Shown in pieces: positions 8,325-16,647 of a stretch of 64,000 nucleotides of DNA (positions are counted from its first letter, which is position 1; the number at the start of each line of letters is the position of its first letter). Source of the stretch: Micromonospora zingiberis (GTDB lineage Bacteria > Actinomycetota > Actinomycetes > Mycobacteriales > Micromonosporaceae); the NCBI RefSeq assembly GCF_004331455.1, contig NZ_SJJR01000011.1:123404-187403 (forward strand). The letters run 5' to 3'. Made by a program: the position numbers and the translations under genes. Under the pieces are notes generated by a model. The model worked only from the letters and a program-made list of their open reading frames with translations. It searched no databases and was not told where the DNA came from.

Positions 8325-8828
8325 TCAGTCGTTGAGCACCTGGGCCAGCCGGTCGCGGAAGCGTCGCTCCGACGGGCTGACCACGCTGCCGCCCAGGCCG
8401 AGTACGCCGCCACTGCTGGCCGCGCCGACGACCTGCTCGGCGATCTCCACGAGCCAGTGCCGGTACGCGCCGGCCTCGCCCTCGTCCACCTTGGCCGCCA
8501 GCAGCGTGGTCGCCTCCTTGGCCCGGGCCAGCACGTCCTCGGCGTAGGCGCGGGGGTCGCCGGGCGCGATGGCGGGCAACTCCTCGCCGGCCTCCGGGTC
8601 GCCCACCCGGGTCACCAGCTCGCCGGCCACCGCCGCCACCAGCGGGCTGGCCGACTCCCGGCCGGCGGAAATGCTCTCCAGGCCGGCGGCGCTCTCGGCC
8701 ATCGTCGCCTTGGTGCCGTCGGACTCGGCGGCGCTCGCTGCGGTGAGCACCGACTGTGGCAGGCCGACCAGCAGCCCCCACTCCTCGTCGGTGAAACCGA
8801 AACCGGTGTACGCCGGCTCTTCGATCAC
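8325..8828 (-). CDS. Conserved hypothetical protein, Ala-rich
   Basis: 167 residues, no family recognised. It is soluble and alanine-rich with likely amphipathic helices (for example 'PRAYAEDVLARAKEATTLLAAKV' split over residues ~95-118) and the conserved-looking start 'EPAYTGFGFTDEEWGLLVGLP'. I chose GTG 8828 because GGGAGGGG lies 8 bases upstream; the frame is open further upstream but that part is low complexity and lacks a better ribosome site. It lies downstream of recQ on the same strand with a 74-bp gap and may be co-transcribed. Confidence 0.7.
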   Translation of the reverse strand: MIEEPAYTGFGFTDEEWGLLVGLPQSVLTAASAAESDGTKATMAESAAGLESISAGRESASPLVAAVAGELVTRVGDPEAGEELPAIAPGDPRAYAEDVLARAKEATTLLAAKVDEGEAGAYRHWLVEIAEQVVGAASSGGVLGLGGSVVSPSERRFRDRLAQVLND

Positions 8829-8902
8829 GACTTGCCCCTCCCGCTCGTCGTCGGTGTCCCCGCCGGTCGCACCGCCCGGGTGCGGTCGACGGCTGGCCCA
8901 GG

Positions 8903-10534
8903 TTAGTCCAGCGCCAGCAATCCCTGTTCGGACACCACGCTGACCGACAGCGTCTTGTACCCGACCTCCTCGAACAGCACCGTCATCCGACCCTCCTCGT
9001 AGCTGAGGACCAGGCCCGCACCCCACTCCGGATGCCGGACCTGGCTGTGCACCGGGAACGGACCCACCGCGCCGTCGTCGGCGACGCTGGTGCCGGCGTG
9101 GCAGTTGTCGCAGTGCCCGCAGATCGCGCTCATCTGCTCACCGAAGTAGGCGAGCAGGGTCTGCCCCCGGCAGGCGCTGGTCTCGGCGAAGGCACGCATC
9201 ATGTCGGTACGCGAGCGGGTCAGGTTCTGTTGCCGCTCGGCCTCGCCCAGGGCGGCGGCCGCGGCCTGCACCGGGGTGGGGGAGTAGCGGGGTGCGCCGA
9301 CCCGCTGTCCGGCCCGTGGTGACGCCGCGCCCACCTGCTCCAGCAGCGCGAGGTACTGCCCGAGCTTGCGTGGCCCCAGCCCGGTGACCTCGCGTAGCTC
9401 CTTGCGGGTGCTCGGCTCCCGGCGCAACAGCGCCGCCAGGTCCCGCAGCTCGGTGGCGTCGGGCAGGCCACCGCTGAAATACCGTTGCAGCCCGACGTCC
9501 TCGGCCTGCCAGAGCAGCAGCACCCGGGCGGACTGGCCGTCCCGCCCGGCACGACCGATCTCCTGGAAGTAGCTGTCCGGTGAGTCGGGCAGCGCCATGT
9601 GCACCACCCAGGCGATGTTGGGTTTGTCGATACCCATGCCGAACGCCGAGGTCGCCACCATGATCGGCACCTGGTCGGCGAGGAACGCCTCGTGCAGCCG
9701 GGCGCGGGCGCTGCCGGACATCCCGCCGTGGTAGTACCGCGTCGGGAAGCCTGCCCCGGTGAGCCGGGCGGCCAGTTCCTCGGCGGCCCGGCGGGTGGGC
9801 ACGTAGATGATCCCCGGCCGCTTGTCCTCCTCCAGCAGCGCGATCAGGCGCCGCCACCGGTAGTCCTCGGTGGGGCAGTGCGCCACCTCCAGGAACAGGT
9901 TGGGCCGGTCCAGCCCGGAGACCACGATCTCCGGCTCGCGCAGCCGCAGCCGGGCGACGATGTCCTCGCGTACCGGCGGGGAGGCGGTGGCGGTCAGCGC
10001 CACCACCGGCGGCCGGCCGATGCCCTCGATGAGCTGGCCGAGCGCCAGGTAGTCGGGCCGGAAGTCGTGTCCCCAGGCGGAGATGCAGTGCGCCTCGTCG
10101 ATCGCGACCAGGGCCGGCTTCAACTCGCGCACCTCGGCCATGCGCTGCGGGTTGGCCAGTTGCTCCGGGGTGATGAAGAGGAACTCGGCCCGCCCGTCGC
10201 GGATCTCGGTGATCGCCTCTGCCTGCTGGGCCGGCGTCTCGGCCGAGCTGATCCGCACCGCGCGCAGTTCCGGTCGCTGCCGTTCGTTCAGGGCGGCGAT
10301 CTGGTCCTGTTGCAGGGCGAGCAGTGGCGATATCACCACGGTGGGACCGGGGATCAGGCTGGCCGGGATCTGGTAGATCGCCGACTTGCCGGCACCGGTG
10401 GGCAGGACCACCAGGGCGTCGCGGCGCTTCATCACGGCCCGCATGGCGGCGAGCTGGTTGGGCCTCAGGGCGGTCCAGCCGAACAGGCTGCGCGCCGCGC
10501 GGCGCAACGACATCGAGTGCGTGGTCAGCTTCAT
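8903..10534 (-). CDS. recQ: RecQ family ATP-dependent DNA helicase
   Basis: About 543 residues, a superfamily 2 3'-5' helicase for recombination and repair. Residues 15-35 hold the RecQ motif 0 region 'LFGWTALRPNQLAAM'; motif I is 'LPTGAGKS', motif II 'DEAH', motif III 'ALTATA' and motif VI 'QEIGRAGRDGQ'. The zinc subdomain Cys residues are visible in 'ACRGQTLLAYFGE' and 'CGHCDNC'. There is no HRDC domain; a ~60-residue C-terminal tail follows instead. The start at ATG 10534 removes a non-conserved N-terminal stretch; a GTG about 27 bases upstream is possible. Confidence 0.9.
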   Translation of the reverse strand: MKLTTHSMSLRRAARSLFGWTALRPNQLAAMRAVMKRRDALVVLPTGAGKSAIYQIPASLIPGPTVVISPLLALQQDQIAALNERQRPELRAVRISSAETPAQQAEAITEIRDGRAEFLFITPEQLANPQRMAEVRELKPALVAIDEAHCISAWGHDFRPDYLALGQLIEGIGRPPVVALTATASPPVREDIVARLRLREPEIVVSGLDRPNLFLEVAHCPTEDYRWRRLIALLEEDKRPGIIYVPTRRAAEELAARLTGAGFPTRYYHGGMSGSARARLHEAFLADQVPIMVATSAFGMGIDKPNIAWVVHMALPDSPDSYFQEIGRAGRDGQSARVLLLWQAEDVGLQRYFSGGLPDATELRDLAALLRREPSTRKELREVTGLGPRKLGQYLALLEQVGAASPRAGQRVGAPRYSPTPVQAAAAALGEAERQQNLTRSRTDMMRAFAETSACRGQTLLAYFGEQMSAICGHCDNCHAGTSVADDGAVGPFPVHSQVRHPEWGAGLVLSYEEGRMTVLFEEVGYKTLSVSVVSEQGLLALD

Positions 10535-10658
10535 CGAGGGCCGCAGGTACCCGGCCGACACGATCACCAAACCGTCCCTGATGGACGCGGCAGTCCCACG
10601 CCGTGCCGCTGTCAGCGGGGCCGGCGGTAACCCACCACGCTGCTCACCCCGGCGGCGC

Positions 10659-10778
10659 TCAGCGCCGGAACATCGCCCGGATCGCGACGAGCAACAGCAG
10701 GCCGCCGACCACCAGACCGAGCAGGCGTACGCCAGGGATGTCGGCCGCGCTCGTCGCGTCGGCCAGCAGCGGCTCCAT
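10659..10778 (-). CDS. 39-residue single-span membrane protein
   Basis: A small ORF, M-EPLLADATSAADIPG followed by a hydrophobic span 'LLGLVVGGLLLLVAI' (residues ~19-33) and a basic C-terminus 'RAMFRR'. That pattern, one transmembrane helix closed by positive residues, is unlikely by chance in a 73% GC stretch. It precedes recQ on the same strand by 124 bp. The ribosome site is weak, so it may be translated from a short leader. Function unknown. Confidence 0.5.
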   Translation of the reverse strand: MEPLLADATSAADIPGVRLLGLVVGGLLLLVAIRAMFRR

Positions 10779-10910
10779 ACCCGCACTCTTGTCGGGCAGC
10801 GCTCCCAAGGCAACTGTAAGGTTTATTGACTATTCGTTGGCGCGGTGTGACCATGTCTGCACCGCCCGCTGGCGGGACCATGGCCGAGAAGACGGGGTGC
10901 AACGACCGGC

Positions 10911-10937
10911 ATGAGCGAGCGTCAGCGAGCGAATCAT
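10911..10937. repeat. Possible dispersed intergenic repeat
   Basis: The 27-base stretch begins ATGAGCGAGCG and ends GCGAGCGAATCAT. It carries a direct duplication GCGAGCG-tca-GCGAGCG and terminal ATGA/TCAT inverted ends. I recall related GAGCGAGCG motifs between genes in Micromonosporaceae genomes, but I cannot show a second copy in this window. Confidence 0.35.
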
Positions 10938-10975
10938 CAGTTCAGTGCGTCCACCCAGCGGAGCGGAGAGCGGGC

Positions 10976-12487
10976 ATGAGCGCGTCCAACGGAAACCTGG
11001 CGGCGCTGGCGACCGCGGTCCTGCAGCCCGGTTTCGTCGGCACCGTGCCGCCCGCCTGGGTCTGCCGCTGGCTCGGTGACGGGCTCGGGTCGGTGGTCCT
11101 GTTCAGCCGTAACGTCGTCGATCCGGAGCAGGTCACGGCCCTCACCGCCGCGTTGCGGGCGGAGCGGCCGGACGTGATCGTCGCGATCGACGAGGAGGGC
11201 GGTGACGTCACCCGGTTCGAGTCGGTGCGGGGCAGCTCCCGGCCGGGCAACCTCGCCCTCGGCGTGGTGGACGACCCGGCGCTCACCGAGGAGGTGGCCC
11301 GTGATCTCGGTGTCGAACTCGCCGCCGCCGGGGTGACCCTGAACTACGCGCCGGACGCCGACGTCAACTCCAACCCGGACAACCCGGTGATCGGGGTCCG
11401 CTCGTTCGGCGCCGACGCGTCGCTGGTGGCCCGGCACACCACCGCCTGGGTGCGCGGCCTGCAGTCGAGCGGGGTCGCTGCCTGCGCCAAGCACTTTCCG
11501 GGCCACGGCGACACCCACGTCGACTCACACCACGATCTGCCCCGGATCACCGCCGACCGGGCCCGGCTGGACGCCGTCGAGCTGGCCCCCTTCCGGGCCG
11601 CCGTCGCCGCGGGCGTACAGGCGGTGATGACCGGGCACCTGCTGGTGCCGGCGCTGGATCCGCAGCTGCCGGCCACCTTGAGCGAACGGATCCTCGGTGG
11701 CCTGCTCCGCGAGGAACTGGGCTTCAACGGGGTGGTGGTGACCGACGGGATCGAGATGCAGGCGGTGGCGGGCCGGTACGGCTTCGCCGGTGCCGTGGTG
11801 CGGGCCCTCGCCGCCGGCGCGGACGCGATCTGCGTGGGCGGGGAGCACGCCGACGAGGAGACCGTCCGTCATCTGCGGGACGCCATCGTGGCCGGGGTCG
11901 TGGCCGGGGAACTGCCGGAGGAGCGGTTGGCCGAGGCGGCGAAGCGGGTCGGCCAGCTCGCCGCCTGGACGGTGGCCGCCCGGGCGGCCCGGCCCGCGTC
12001 GGTCGGCGGGGCGGCCGACGGTTCGACGGTGGGACTGGCCGCCGCGCGTCGTGCGCTGCGGGTCACCAGCACCGGCGGGGAGGTCGTCCTGCCGCTGGTC
12101 GGCGCCGCGCACGTGGTGGAGTTCGCGCCGCCGCACAACATCGCGATCGGTGTGGACACCCCGTGGGGGGTGGCCGCCCCGCTGGCCGAGTTGGTGCCCG
12201 GCACCACCGGTGCCCGCTACACCGAGAGCACGACGCCGGTCGACCCGAGCGCCGACGCCGCCGGCCGTCCCCTGGTTCTGGTGGTGCGGGATCTGCACCG
12301 GCACTCCTGGATGCGCGCCGCCGTCGACCGGGCACTGGCCACCCGACCCGACGCGGTGGTGGTGGAGCTGGGACTGCCCGCGCTGGTCATCGGCCCGGTG
12401 CACGTCGCCACCCACGGCGCCACCCGGGCCGCCGGGCGGGCCGCGGCCGAACTGCTCAGCGGCGCCGCCGTCACGCCGGGCTGGTGA
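10976..12487 (+). CDS. Glycoside hydrolase family 3, beta-N-acetylhexosaminidase (NagZ-like)
   Basis: 503 residues. The GH3 TIM barrel carries the NagZ signature 'KHFPGHGDTHVDSHHDLP' near residue 171, whose His/Asp act as the acid/base dyad, and the nucleophile Asp in 'VVTDGIEMQAV' near 255. A C-terminal domain of ~150 residues follows. Such enzymes remove N-acetylglucosamine from peptidoglycan fragments or other beta-GlcNAc glycans. There is no signal peptide, so it is probably cytoplasmic and used in cell-wall recycling. The ATG 10976 has GGAGAG upstream. It converges with the GNAT gene and overlaps its 3' end by 17 bases. Confidence 0.88.
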   Translation: MSASNGNLAALATAVLQPGFVGTVPPAWVCRWLGDGLGSVVLFSRNVVDPEQVTALTAALRAERPDVIVAIDEEGGDVTRFESVRGSSRPGNLALGVVDDPALTEEVARDLGVELAAAGVTLNYAPDADVNSNPDNPVIGVRSFGADASLVARHTTAWVRGLQSSGVAACAKHFPGHGDTHVDSHHDLPRITADRARLDAVELAPFRAAVAAGVQAVMTGHLLVPALDPQLPATLSERILGGLLREELGFNGVVVTDGIEMQAVAGRYGFAGAVVRALAAGADAICVGGEHADEETVRHLRDAIVAGVVAGELPEERLAEAAKRVGQLAAWTVAARAARPASVGGAADGSTVGLAAARRALRVTSTGGEVVLPLVGAAHVVEFAPPHNIAIGVDTPWGVAAPLAELVPGTTGARYTESTTPVDPSADAAGRPLVLVVRDLHRHSWMRAAVDRALATRPDAVVVELGLPALVIGPVHVATHGATRAAGRAAAELLSGAAVTPGW

Positions 12488-12767
12488 CCAGGTCGGCGTA
12501 CTCGGGGTGGCGTTCGATGAACGCGGCCATGAAGGGGCACTGCGGCACCACCCGCTGGCCCTGGGCCCGGACCTGGTCCAACGTGCCGCGCATCAGCGCC
12601 GAGCCGACGCCCATGTTCTGAAAGTTCGGATCCACCTCGGTGTGGGTGAAGACCAGCACCTCCCCGCGGGGCAGGTACGCGGTGAACCCGGCCAGTGCGT
12701 CGTCGACCAGGATCTCGTAGCGGTGTTTGGCGGAGTTCTCCTCGACCAGCATGCTCACGTCGCCCAT
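12471..12767 (-). CDS. Small GNAT family N-acetyltransferase
   Basis: 98 residues, the short YjdJ-like GNAT type. The acetyl-CoA binding region is 'VDPNFQNMGVGSALMRGTL' at about residues 47-65, the equivalent of the Q/RxxGxG/A motif A, followed by 'VVPQCPFMAAFIERHPEYADLV', typical of this subgroup (residues 75-96). The reaction would be acetyl transfer to a small amine or protein; the substrate is unknown. I chose ATG 12767 (GGTGGA upstream); ATG 12752 is possible. It is divergent from a lipoprotein gene with about 60 bp between, so promoters are compact. Confidence 0.85.
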   Translation of the reverse strand: MGDVSMLVEENSAKHRYEILVDDALAGFTAYLPRGEVLVFTHTEVDPNFQNMGVGSALMRGTLDQVRAQGQRVVPQCPFMAAFIERHPEYADLVTSPA

Positions 12768-12828
12768 TGTCCACCGGCCGGTGCGCCCCCGATGGTGTTC
12801 GCCGGCGTCTCGTACCCTGGGCGGCGTG

Positions 12829-13185
12829 ATGAACCGACCCCCCGCCGGTAAGACCCCCCACACCTCCGCCCGCAGGGCGGCCGGCCTGCTGGCCGGCCTC
12901 GCACTCGGCGCCGCCCTGTTGGCCGGGTGCAGCTCGGAAGGGGCCAGCACCAACTGCGGGCTGGACTCCTGCACGGTGACCTTCGACCGTGGTGTGGAGG
13001 CCAGCGCCAACGTCCTCGGCGTCGAGGCCCGGCTGGTCGGTGCCCAGGACGACCAGGTCACCATCGAGGTCGCCGGCGAGCAGTTGACGCTGACCGTCGG
13101 CCAGCAGGCGGCCGACGTCGGTGGCCTCGCGGTCACCCTGGACAGCGTCACCGACTCCGAGGTGAAGGTCCGCATCTCCCGCTGA
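12829..13185 (+). CDS. Small secreted lipoprotein
   Basis: About 118 residues. A basic N-region is followed by the hydrophobic 'AAGLLAGLALGAALLAGC' with lipobox LLAGC (Cys near residue 26), so it is exported and lipid-anchored. The mature part is ~90 residues with two Cys (in 'STNCGLDSCTVTF') that may form a disulfide, and beta-rich sequence. No family recognised. A GTG directly before the ATG (12826) is an alternative start. It ends in a strong terminator at 13192-13224, so it is a single-gene unit. Confidence 0.82.
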   Translation: MNRPPAGKTPHTSARRAAGLLAGLALGAALLAGCSSEGASTNCGLDSCTVTFDRGVEASANVLGVEARLVGAQDDQVTIEVAGEQLTLTVGQQAADVGGLAVTLDSVTDSEVKVRISR

Positions 13186-13191
13186 CGGTTT

Positions 13192-13224
13192 GCGGACGTC
13201 GGCGGCCGGTCCGCCGACGTCCGC
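13192..13224 (+). terminator. Hairpin terminator after lipoprotein gene
   Basis: Perfect 14-bp stem (13192-13205 with 13211-13224) and a 5-base loop, 6 bases after the stop codon. Confidence 0.8.
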
Positions 13225-13280
13225 CGATAGCGGTGCGGGCGTCACGTTTGGCGATCTCCGTGGGCGGAGATTGAGGGCCC

Positions 13281-14102
13281 ATGTCTCTCACCCGGAACGC
13301 CGAAGCCACCGCCGCCCGTACGGCCGACAGCCGGTGGCTGGAACTCCTCGCCCGGGCCGGCTTCGTCGGCTACGGGATCGTGCACCTGCTGTTCGGCTGG
13401 CTGGCGTTGCAGATCGCGTTCGGCAACTCCGCCGACGACGGCGACCAGTCCGGCGCGCTGCGTACCCTGGCCGCGCAACCGATGGGCAAGTTCCTGGTCA
13501 TCGCGATCGCCGTCGGCATGGTCGCGATGGCGATCTGGCAGGCCCTTGAGGCGGCCGTCGGGCACCGCGCCGAACGCGGCAACGACCGGATCAAGGAACG
13601 GGTCGTCTCGGCGGCCCGTACGGTCATCTACCTCTGGCTGGCCTGGACAGCCTGGAAGGTGTTCTCCAACGCCAACTCCGACAGCGCCTCCCAGCAGGAG
13701 GAGCTGACCGCCCGGATGATGGAGTCCACCGGTGGCCGCTGGTTGGTCGGCCTGGCCGGGCTGGTGCTCGCCGGCGTCGGCGTCGGCATGGTCATCTACG
13801 GGGCGAAGAAGAAGTTCATGAAGCGGCTGAAGACCGGCGAGATGAACGCCCGGACCACCCAGCTCGCGCGCCGTCTCGGCATGGCCGGCTACCTCTCCCG
13901 GGGCGGCGCGTTCGCCGTCACCGGTCTGCTGGTCGTGCTGGCCGCGGTCAACTACGACCCGGAGAAGGCCCGAGGGCTGGACGCCGCGCTGCGGACGCTG
14001 CGTGACCAGTCGTACGGCGCCATCCTGCTCACGCTCATCGCGTTGGGCATCGCCGCCTTCGGCCTCTACTGCTTCCTCCAGTCCCGCTACCGCAAGGTCT
14101 GA
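13281..14102 (+). CDS. DUF1206 membrane protein
   Basis: 273 residues with six hydrophobic spans arranged as three repeats of a ~75-residue two-helix unit. The repeats start near 'LARAGFVGYGIVHLLFG' (residue 24), 'RTVIYLWLAWTAWKVF' (112) and 'LARRLGMAGYLSRGGAFAVTG' (194). That triple-repeat layout is the DUF1206 family, widespread in actinobacteria and cyanobacteria, of unknown function. A basic loop 'GAKKKFMKRLKTGEM' lies near residue 175. It is followed by a 12-bp-stem terminator. Confidence 0.88.
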   Translation: MSLTRNAEATAARTADSRWLELLARAGFVGYGIVHLLFGWLALQIAFGNSADDGDQSGALRTLAAQPMGKFLVIAIAVGMVAMAIWQALEAAVGHRAERGNDRIKERVVSAARTVIYLWLAWTAWKVFSNANSDSASQQEELTARMMESTGGRWLVGLAGLVLAGVGVGMVIYGAKKKFMKRLKTGEMNARTTQLARRLGMAGYLSRGGAFAVTGLLVVLAAVNYDPEKARGLDAALRTLRDQSYGAILLTLIALGIAAFGLYCFLQSRYRKV

Positions 14103-14110
14103 TCCTTCCA

Positions 14111-14140
14111 GCCGGCCACCGCGCCTCAGCGGTGGCCGGC
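14111..14140 (+). terminator. Hairpin terminator after DUF1206 gene
   Basis: Perfect 12-bp stem (14111-14122 with 14129-14140) and a 6-base loop, starting 8 bases after the stop codon. Confidence 0.8.
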
Positions 14141-14208
14141 GACGGCGATCCGAGGCAAAATTGCCCCTTTGCGTGGATCTTGCCGTCGCCCTGGAAGGAG
14201 ACGAACAC

Positions 14209-15405
14209 GTGCACAGCTACCTGGTAACGGTCGTCGCCGCGCTCGCCGCGGCGACGACCGCCGTCGTGCTGGTCGAGGTGGTACATCGGCTGATCAGGCG
14301 GTGGGGCCGCCGCTCACTGCTGCTGACCGAGCTGACCGAGCACGCGCACCGGGCGGTCCAGGTGGCCGCGACGGTGCTCGCCGTGCAGTTCGCCGTGCGC
14401 TTCAGCACCGGGTACGCGGTCGGCGCCCCCTGGCGGCAGGTGCTGCTGCATCTGCTGGTGCTCGCGGTGATCGCCGCCAGCGCCTGGCTGGTCGCCTCCC
14501 TGCTGGTGGTGGTCGAGGACACCGCGCTGGCCCGGTTCCGGGTCGACGTGCCGGACAACCGGCACGCGCGCCGGGTGCGTACCCAGGTGGTCATGCTCCG
14601 TCGGGTCACCATCGTGGTGATCGTGATCCTCACGCTCGGCGTGATGCTGATGACCTTCCCTGCCGTACGCGGCATCGGTGCCGGCGTGCTGACCAGTGCC
14701 GGTGTGGTCGGTATCGTCGCCGCGTTGGCCGCGCAGAGCCTGCTCGGCAACCTCTTCGCCGGGCTGCAACTGGCCTTCAGCGACGCGGTCCGCCTCGACG
14801 ACGTGGTGGTGGTCGAGGGGGAGTGGGGCCGGATCGAGGAGCTGACGCTCAGCTACGTGGTGGTGCAGATCTGGGACGACCGCCGGTTGATCCTGCCCAC
14901 CTCCTACTTCACCAGTACGCCGTTCCAGAACTGGACGCGCACCGAGGCCGCCGTGCTCGGCACGGCCGAGTTCGAGGTCGACTGGTCGGTTCCGGTGCAG
15001 GCCATGCGGGAGGAGTTGCGCCGCCTGGTGGAGAACACCGAGCTGTGGGACGGCCGGGTCTGCGTACTGCAGGTGACGGACGCGACCGGCGGCATGGTCA
15101 AGATCCGGGCGCTGGTGAGCGCCGCCAGCGCGGGCGCGTTGTGGGATCTGCGCTGTCTGGTGCGGGAACACCTGGTGGCGTGGGTACGCGACCAGCGGCC
15201 CACCGCGATGCCCCGGTTGCGTGCCGAGGTCGGTGACGGTGCGGGCGCCCTGCCCTGGCAGTGGGTGCGACCCTCGCGTACGCCGCGCCGTGCCGCCGAG
15301 GGAGAGGTTCCGGACGACGCGCGCCTCTTCGGGGGTAGCGACGACGGCGAGGCCCGTAGCGAAGCGTTCGTCGGCCCCGACGAACCCGCCGAGGCGCGCC
15401 GCTGA
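14209..15405 (+). CDS. MscS family mechanosensitive ion channel
   Basis: 398 residues. Four hydrophobic spans precede the pore helix TM3-like region 'VLTSAGVVGIVAALAAQSLLG' (near residue 165-185), then the beta domain 'DAVRLDDVVVVEGEWGRIEELTL' and the typical 'LPTSYFTSTPFQNWTR' near 230-245. MscS channels release solutes on osmotic downshock. A hydrophilic, acidic C-terminal tail of ~60 residues follows. The GTG 14209 is supported by GGAAGGAG 8 bases upstream. It is likely monocistronic, between a terminator and a long gap. Confidence 0.92.
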   Translation: MHSYLVTVVAALAAATTAVVLVEVVHRLIRRWGRRSLLLTELTEHAHRAVQVAATVLAVQFAVRFSTGYAVGAPWRQVLLHLLVLAVIAASAWLVASLLVVVEDTALARFRVDVPDNRHARRVRTQVVMLRRVTIVVIVILTLGVMLMTFPAVRGIGAGVLTSAGVVGIVAALAAQSLLGNLFAGLQLAFSDAVRLDDVVVVEGEWGRIEELTLSYVVVQIWDDRRLILPTSYFTSTPFQNWTRTEAAVLGTAEFEVDWSVPVQAMREELRRLVENTELWDGRVCVLQVTDATGGMVKIRALVSAASAGALWDLRCLVREHLVAWVRDQRPTAMPRLRAEVGDGAGALPWQWVRPSRTPRRAAEGEVPDDARLFGGSDDGEARSEAFVGPDEPAEARR

Positions 15406-15572
15406 TCCGCCGCGCCGATCCCGAGCCGGGGCCCGGTCGGCAATTTCATGATCAAGAAAAGTGATCGGCCCCGCAATCGTTTGCCGCCGGGTTTTCTGGG
15501 GACCTGCTGCGGGACGCTTCTGTCCCTTCTCGGTGGCTGCGCCGGGCGCGAGTCGACCACCCCCGGGCAGGA

Positions 15573-15600
15573 TTGACGGACGGCGAGTTCGGGCATACAG
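15573..15600 (+). promoter_or_regulatory. Probable promoter of the DUF1469 operon
   Basis: TTGACG (15573-15578) and a CATACA/ATACAG -10-like element near 15594-15600 with 16-17 bp spacing lie about 27 bases before the ATG at 15627, which has the ribosome site GAGAGGGGGA. The remaining upstream gap (15406-15572) shows no other clear element. Confidence 0.5.
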
Positions 15601-15626
15601 CGCGGTGATGACGAGAGGGGGACAGC

Positions 15627-16061
15627 ATGGCTGACGTGGCGAACATCCGTACCTCCCACAATGGGAGCGAACCGTCCACCGCCGAGCTGGTCCAGCGGGC
15701 GGCCGAGCAGGTCTCCCGCCTGGTGCGCGACGAACTCACGCTCGCCCGCGCCGAACTGACCGAGAAGGGCAAGCACGCCGGCATCGGCATCGGCCTGCTC
15801 GCCGGCGGCGGCGCGTTCGCGTTCTTCGGTCTCGGTGCGCTGATCACCGCCGCGATCCTGCTGCTGGCCCTGGTACTGCCGGCCTGGGCGGCCGCGCTGA
15901 TCGTGGCGGTGGCCGTCTTCCTGATCGCCGGTGTGCTGGCCCTGATCGGCCGGCGGCAGGTCAGCCGGGCGGTCCCGCCCGTGCCGCAGGCGACCGTGCG
16001 TAGCCTGCGGGCCGACGTCGACGTGGTCAGCGCCGCTGTCAAGGACAGGGGGCGGGCATGA
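15627..16061 (+). CDS. Phage-holin-like DUF1469 membrane protein (Phage_holin_3_6)
   Basis: 144 residues. The N-terminal ~50 residues are an amphipathic helix rich in charged residues ('AELVQRAAEQVSRLVRDELT'), followed by two tight hydrophobic spans at about 52-75 and 82-110. This is the actinobacterial DUF1469 profile; despite the holin-like name the genes are chromosomal and of unknown envelope function. Its stop overlaps the DUF3618 start (ATGA), and DUF4235 follows with a GTGA overlap, a recurring three-gene unit in actinobacteria. Confidence 0.87.
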   Translation: MADVANIRTSHNGSEPSTAELVQRAAEQVSRLVRDELTLARAELTEKGKHAGIGIGLLAGGGAFAFFGLGALITAAILLLALVLPAWAAALIVAVAVFLIAGVLALIGRRQVSRAVPPVPQATVRSLRADVDVVSAAVKDRGRA

Positions 16062-16378
16062 CGCGCAACGGCACCGGCGACACCGAGGCGCTGCGGGACG
16101 AGATCCGGCGTACCCGGGTCGAGTTGGGCGAGACGATGGAGGCGCTGGCCGCCAAGGCCGACGTCAAGAAGCGGCTCAAGTCCTCTGCGGACCAGGCCCG
16201 GGAGCGGGTACGGGACCAGGCCGCGATGACCGTCGCCCGGGTCCGCGCGCAGACCGGCCTCGGCCGTGAGGCGGCGGGTACCGGAGGGCGGCCCGGCCCG
16301 GCACCGTTCGTCGCCTTGGCCGCCGGGGCGCTGGTCGCCGCAGTGGTCCTGGCCATCATTCAGGGGAGGCGTCGGTGA
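16058..16378 (+). CDS. DUF3618 protein
   Basis: 106 residues. The conserved DUF3618 opening 'LRDEIRRTRVELGETMEALAAKADVKKR' (residues ~11-38, two adjacent pieces) is followed by a helical charged region and one C-terminal membrane span 'FVALAAGALVAAVVLAIIQ' ending in 'GRRR'. It looks like a tail-anchored protein with a cytoplasmic coiled-coil. It overlaps both neighbours by 4 bases, so the three products are made in step and may form a membrane complex. Confidence 0.88.
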   Translation: MTRNGTGDTEALRDEIRRTRVELGETMEALAAKADVKKRLKSSADQARERVRDQAAMTVARVRAQTGLGREAAGTGGRPGPAPFVALAAGALVAAVVLAIIQGRRR

Positions 16379-16647
16379 GCAAGGGCATCGGCAGGGTCGC
16401 CTACAAACCGGTCGGTGTGCTGATGGGCATCGCCGCCGGTGCGATCGCCGGCACCATCTTCCGCCAGGTGTGGAAGGTGGCCGCCGGAGATGGCGAGGCC
16501 CCCAACGCGACCGACGAGGACCGCCGCTGGGGCGAGATCCTCGCGGCGGCGGCCCTGCAGGGCGCCATCTTCGCCATCGTCCGGGCCGCCGTGGACCGAG
16601 GCGGTGCGGTGGGCGTACGCCGGTTGACCGGCCGTTGGCCTGACTGA
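16375..16647 (+). CDS. DUF4235 membrane protein
   Basis: 90 residues. The first hydrophobic stretch 'VGVLMGIAAGAIAGTIFRQVW' and the DUF4235-type 'ATDEDRRWGEILAAAALQGAIFAIVRAAVDR' (read as two pieces, residues ~43-73) define the family. It has two membrane segments. The GTG start overlaps the DUF3618 stop. It is the last gene of the operon; the function of the family is unknown. Confidence 0.87.
   Translation: MSKGIGRVAYKPVGVLMGIAAGAIAGTIFRQVWKVAAGDGEAPNATDEDRRWGEILAAAALQGAIFAIVRAAVDRGGAVGVRRLTGRWPD

Noticed and set aside
15627..16061. Holin-like gene as sign of a prophage
   Set aside because: Neighbours are DUF3618 and DUF4235, not phage genes; this is a chromosomal actinobacterial unit.
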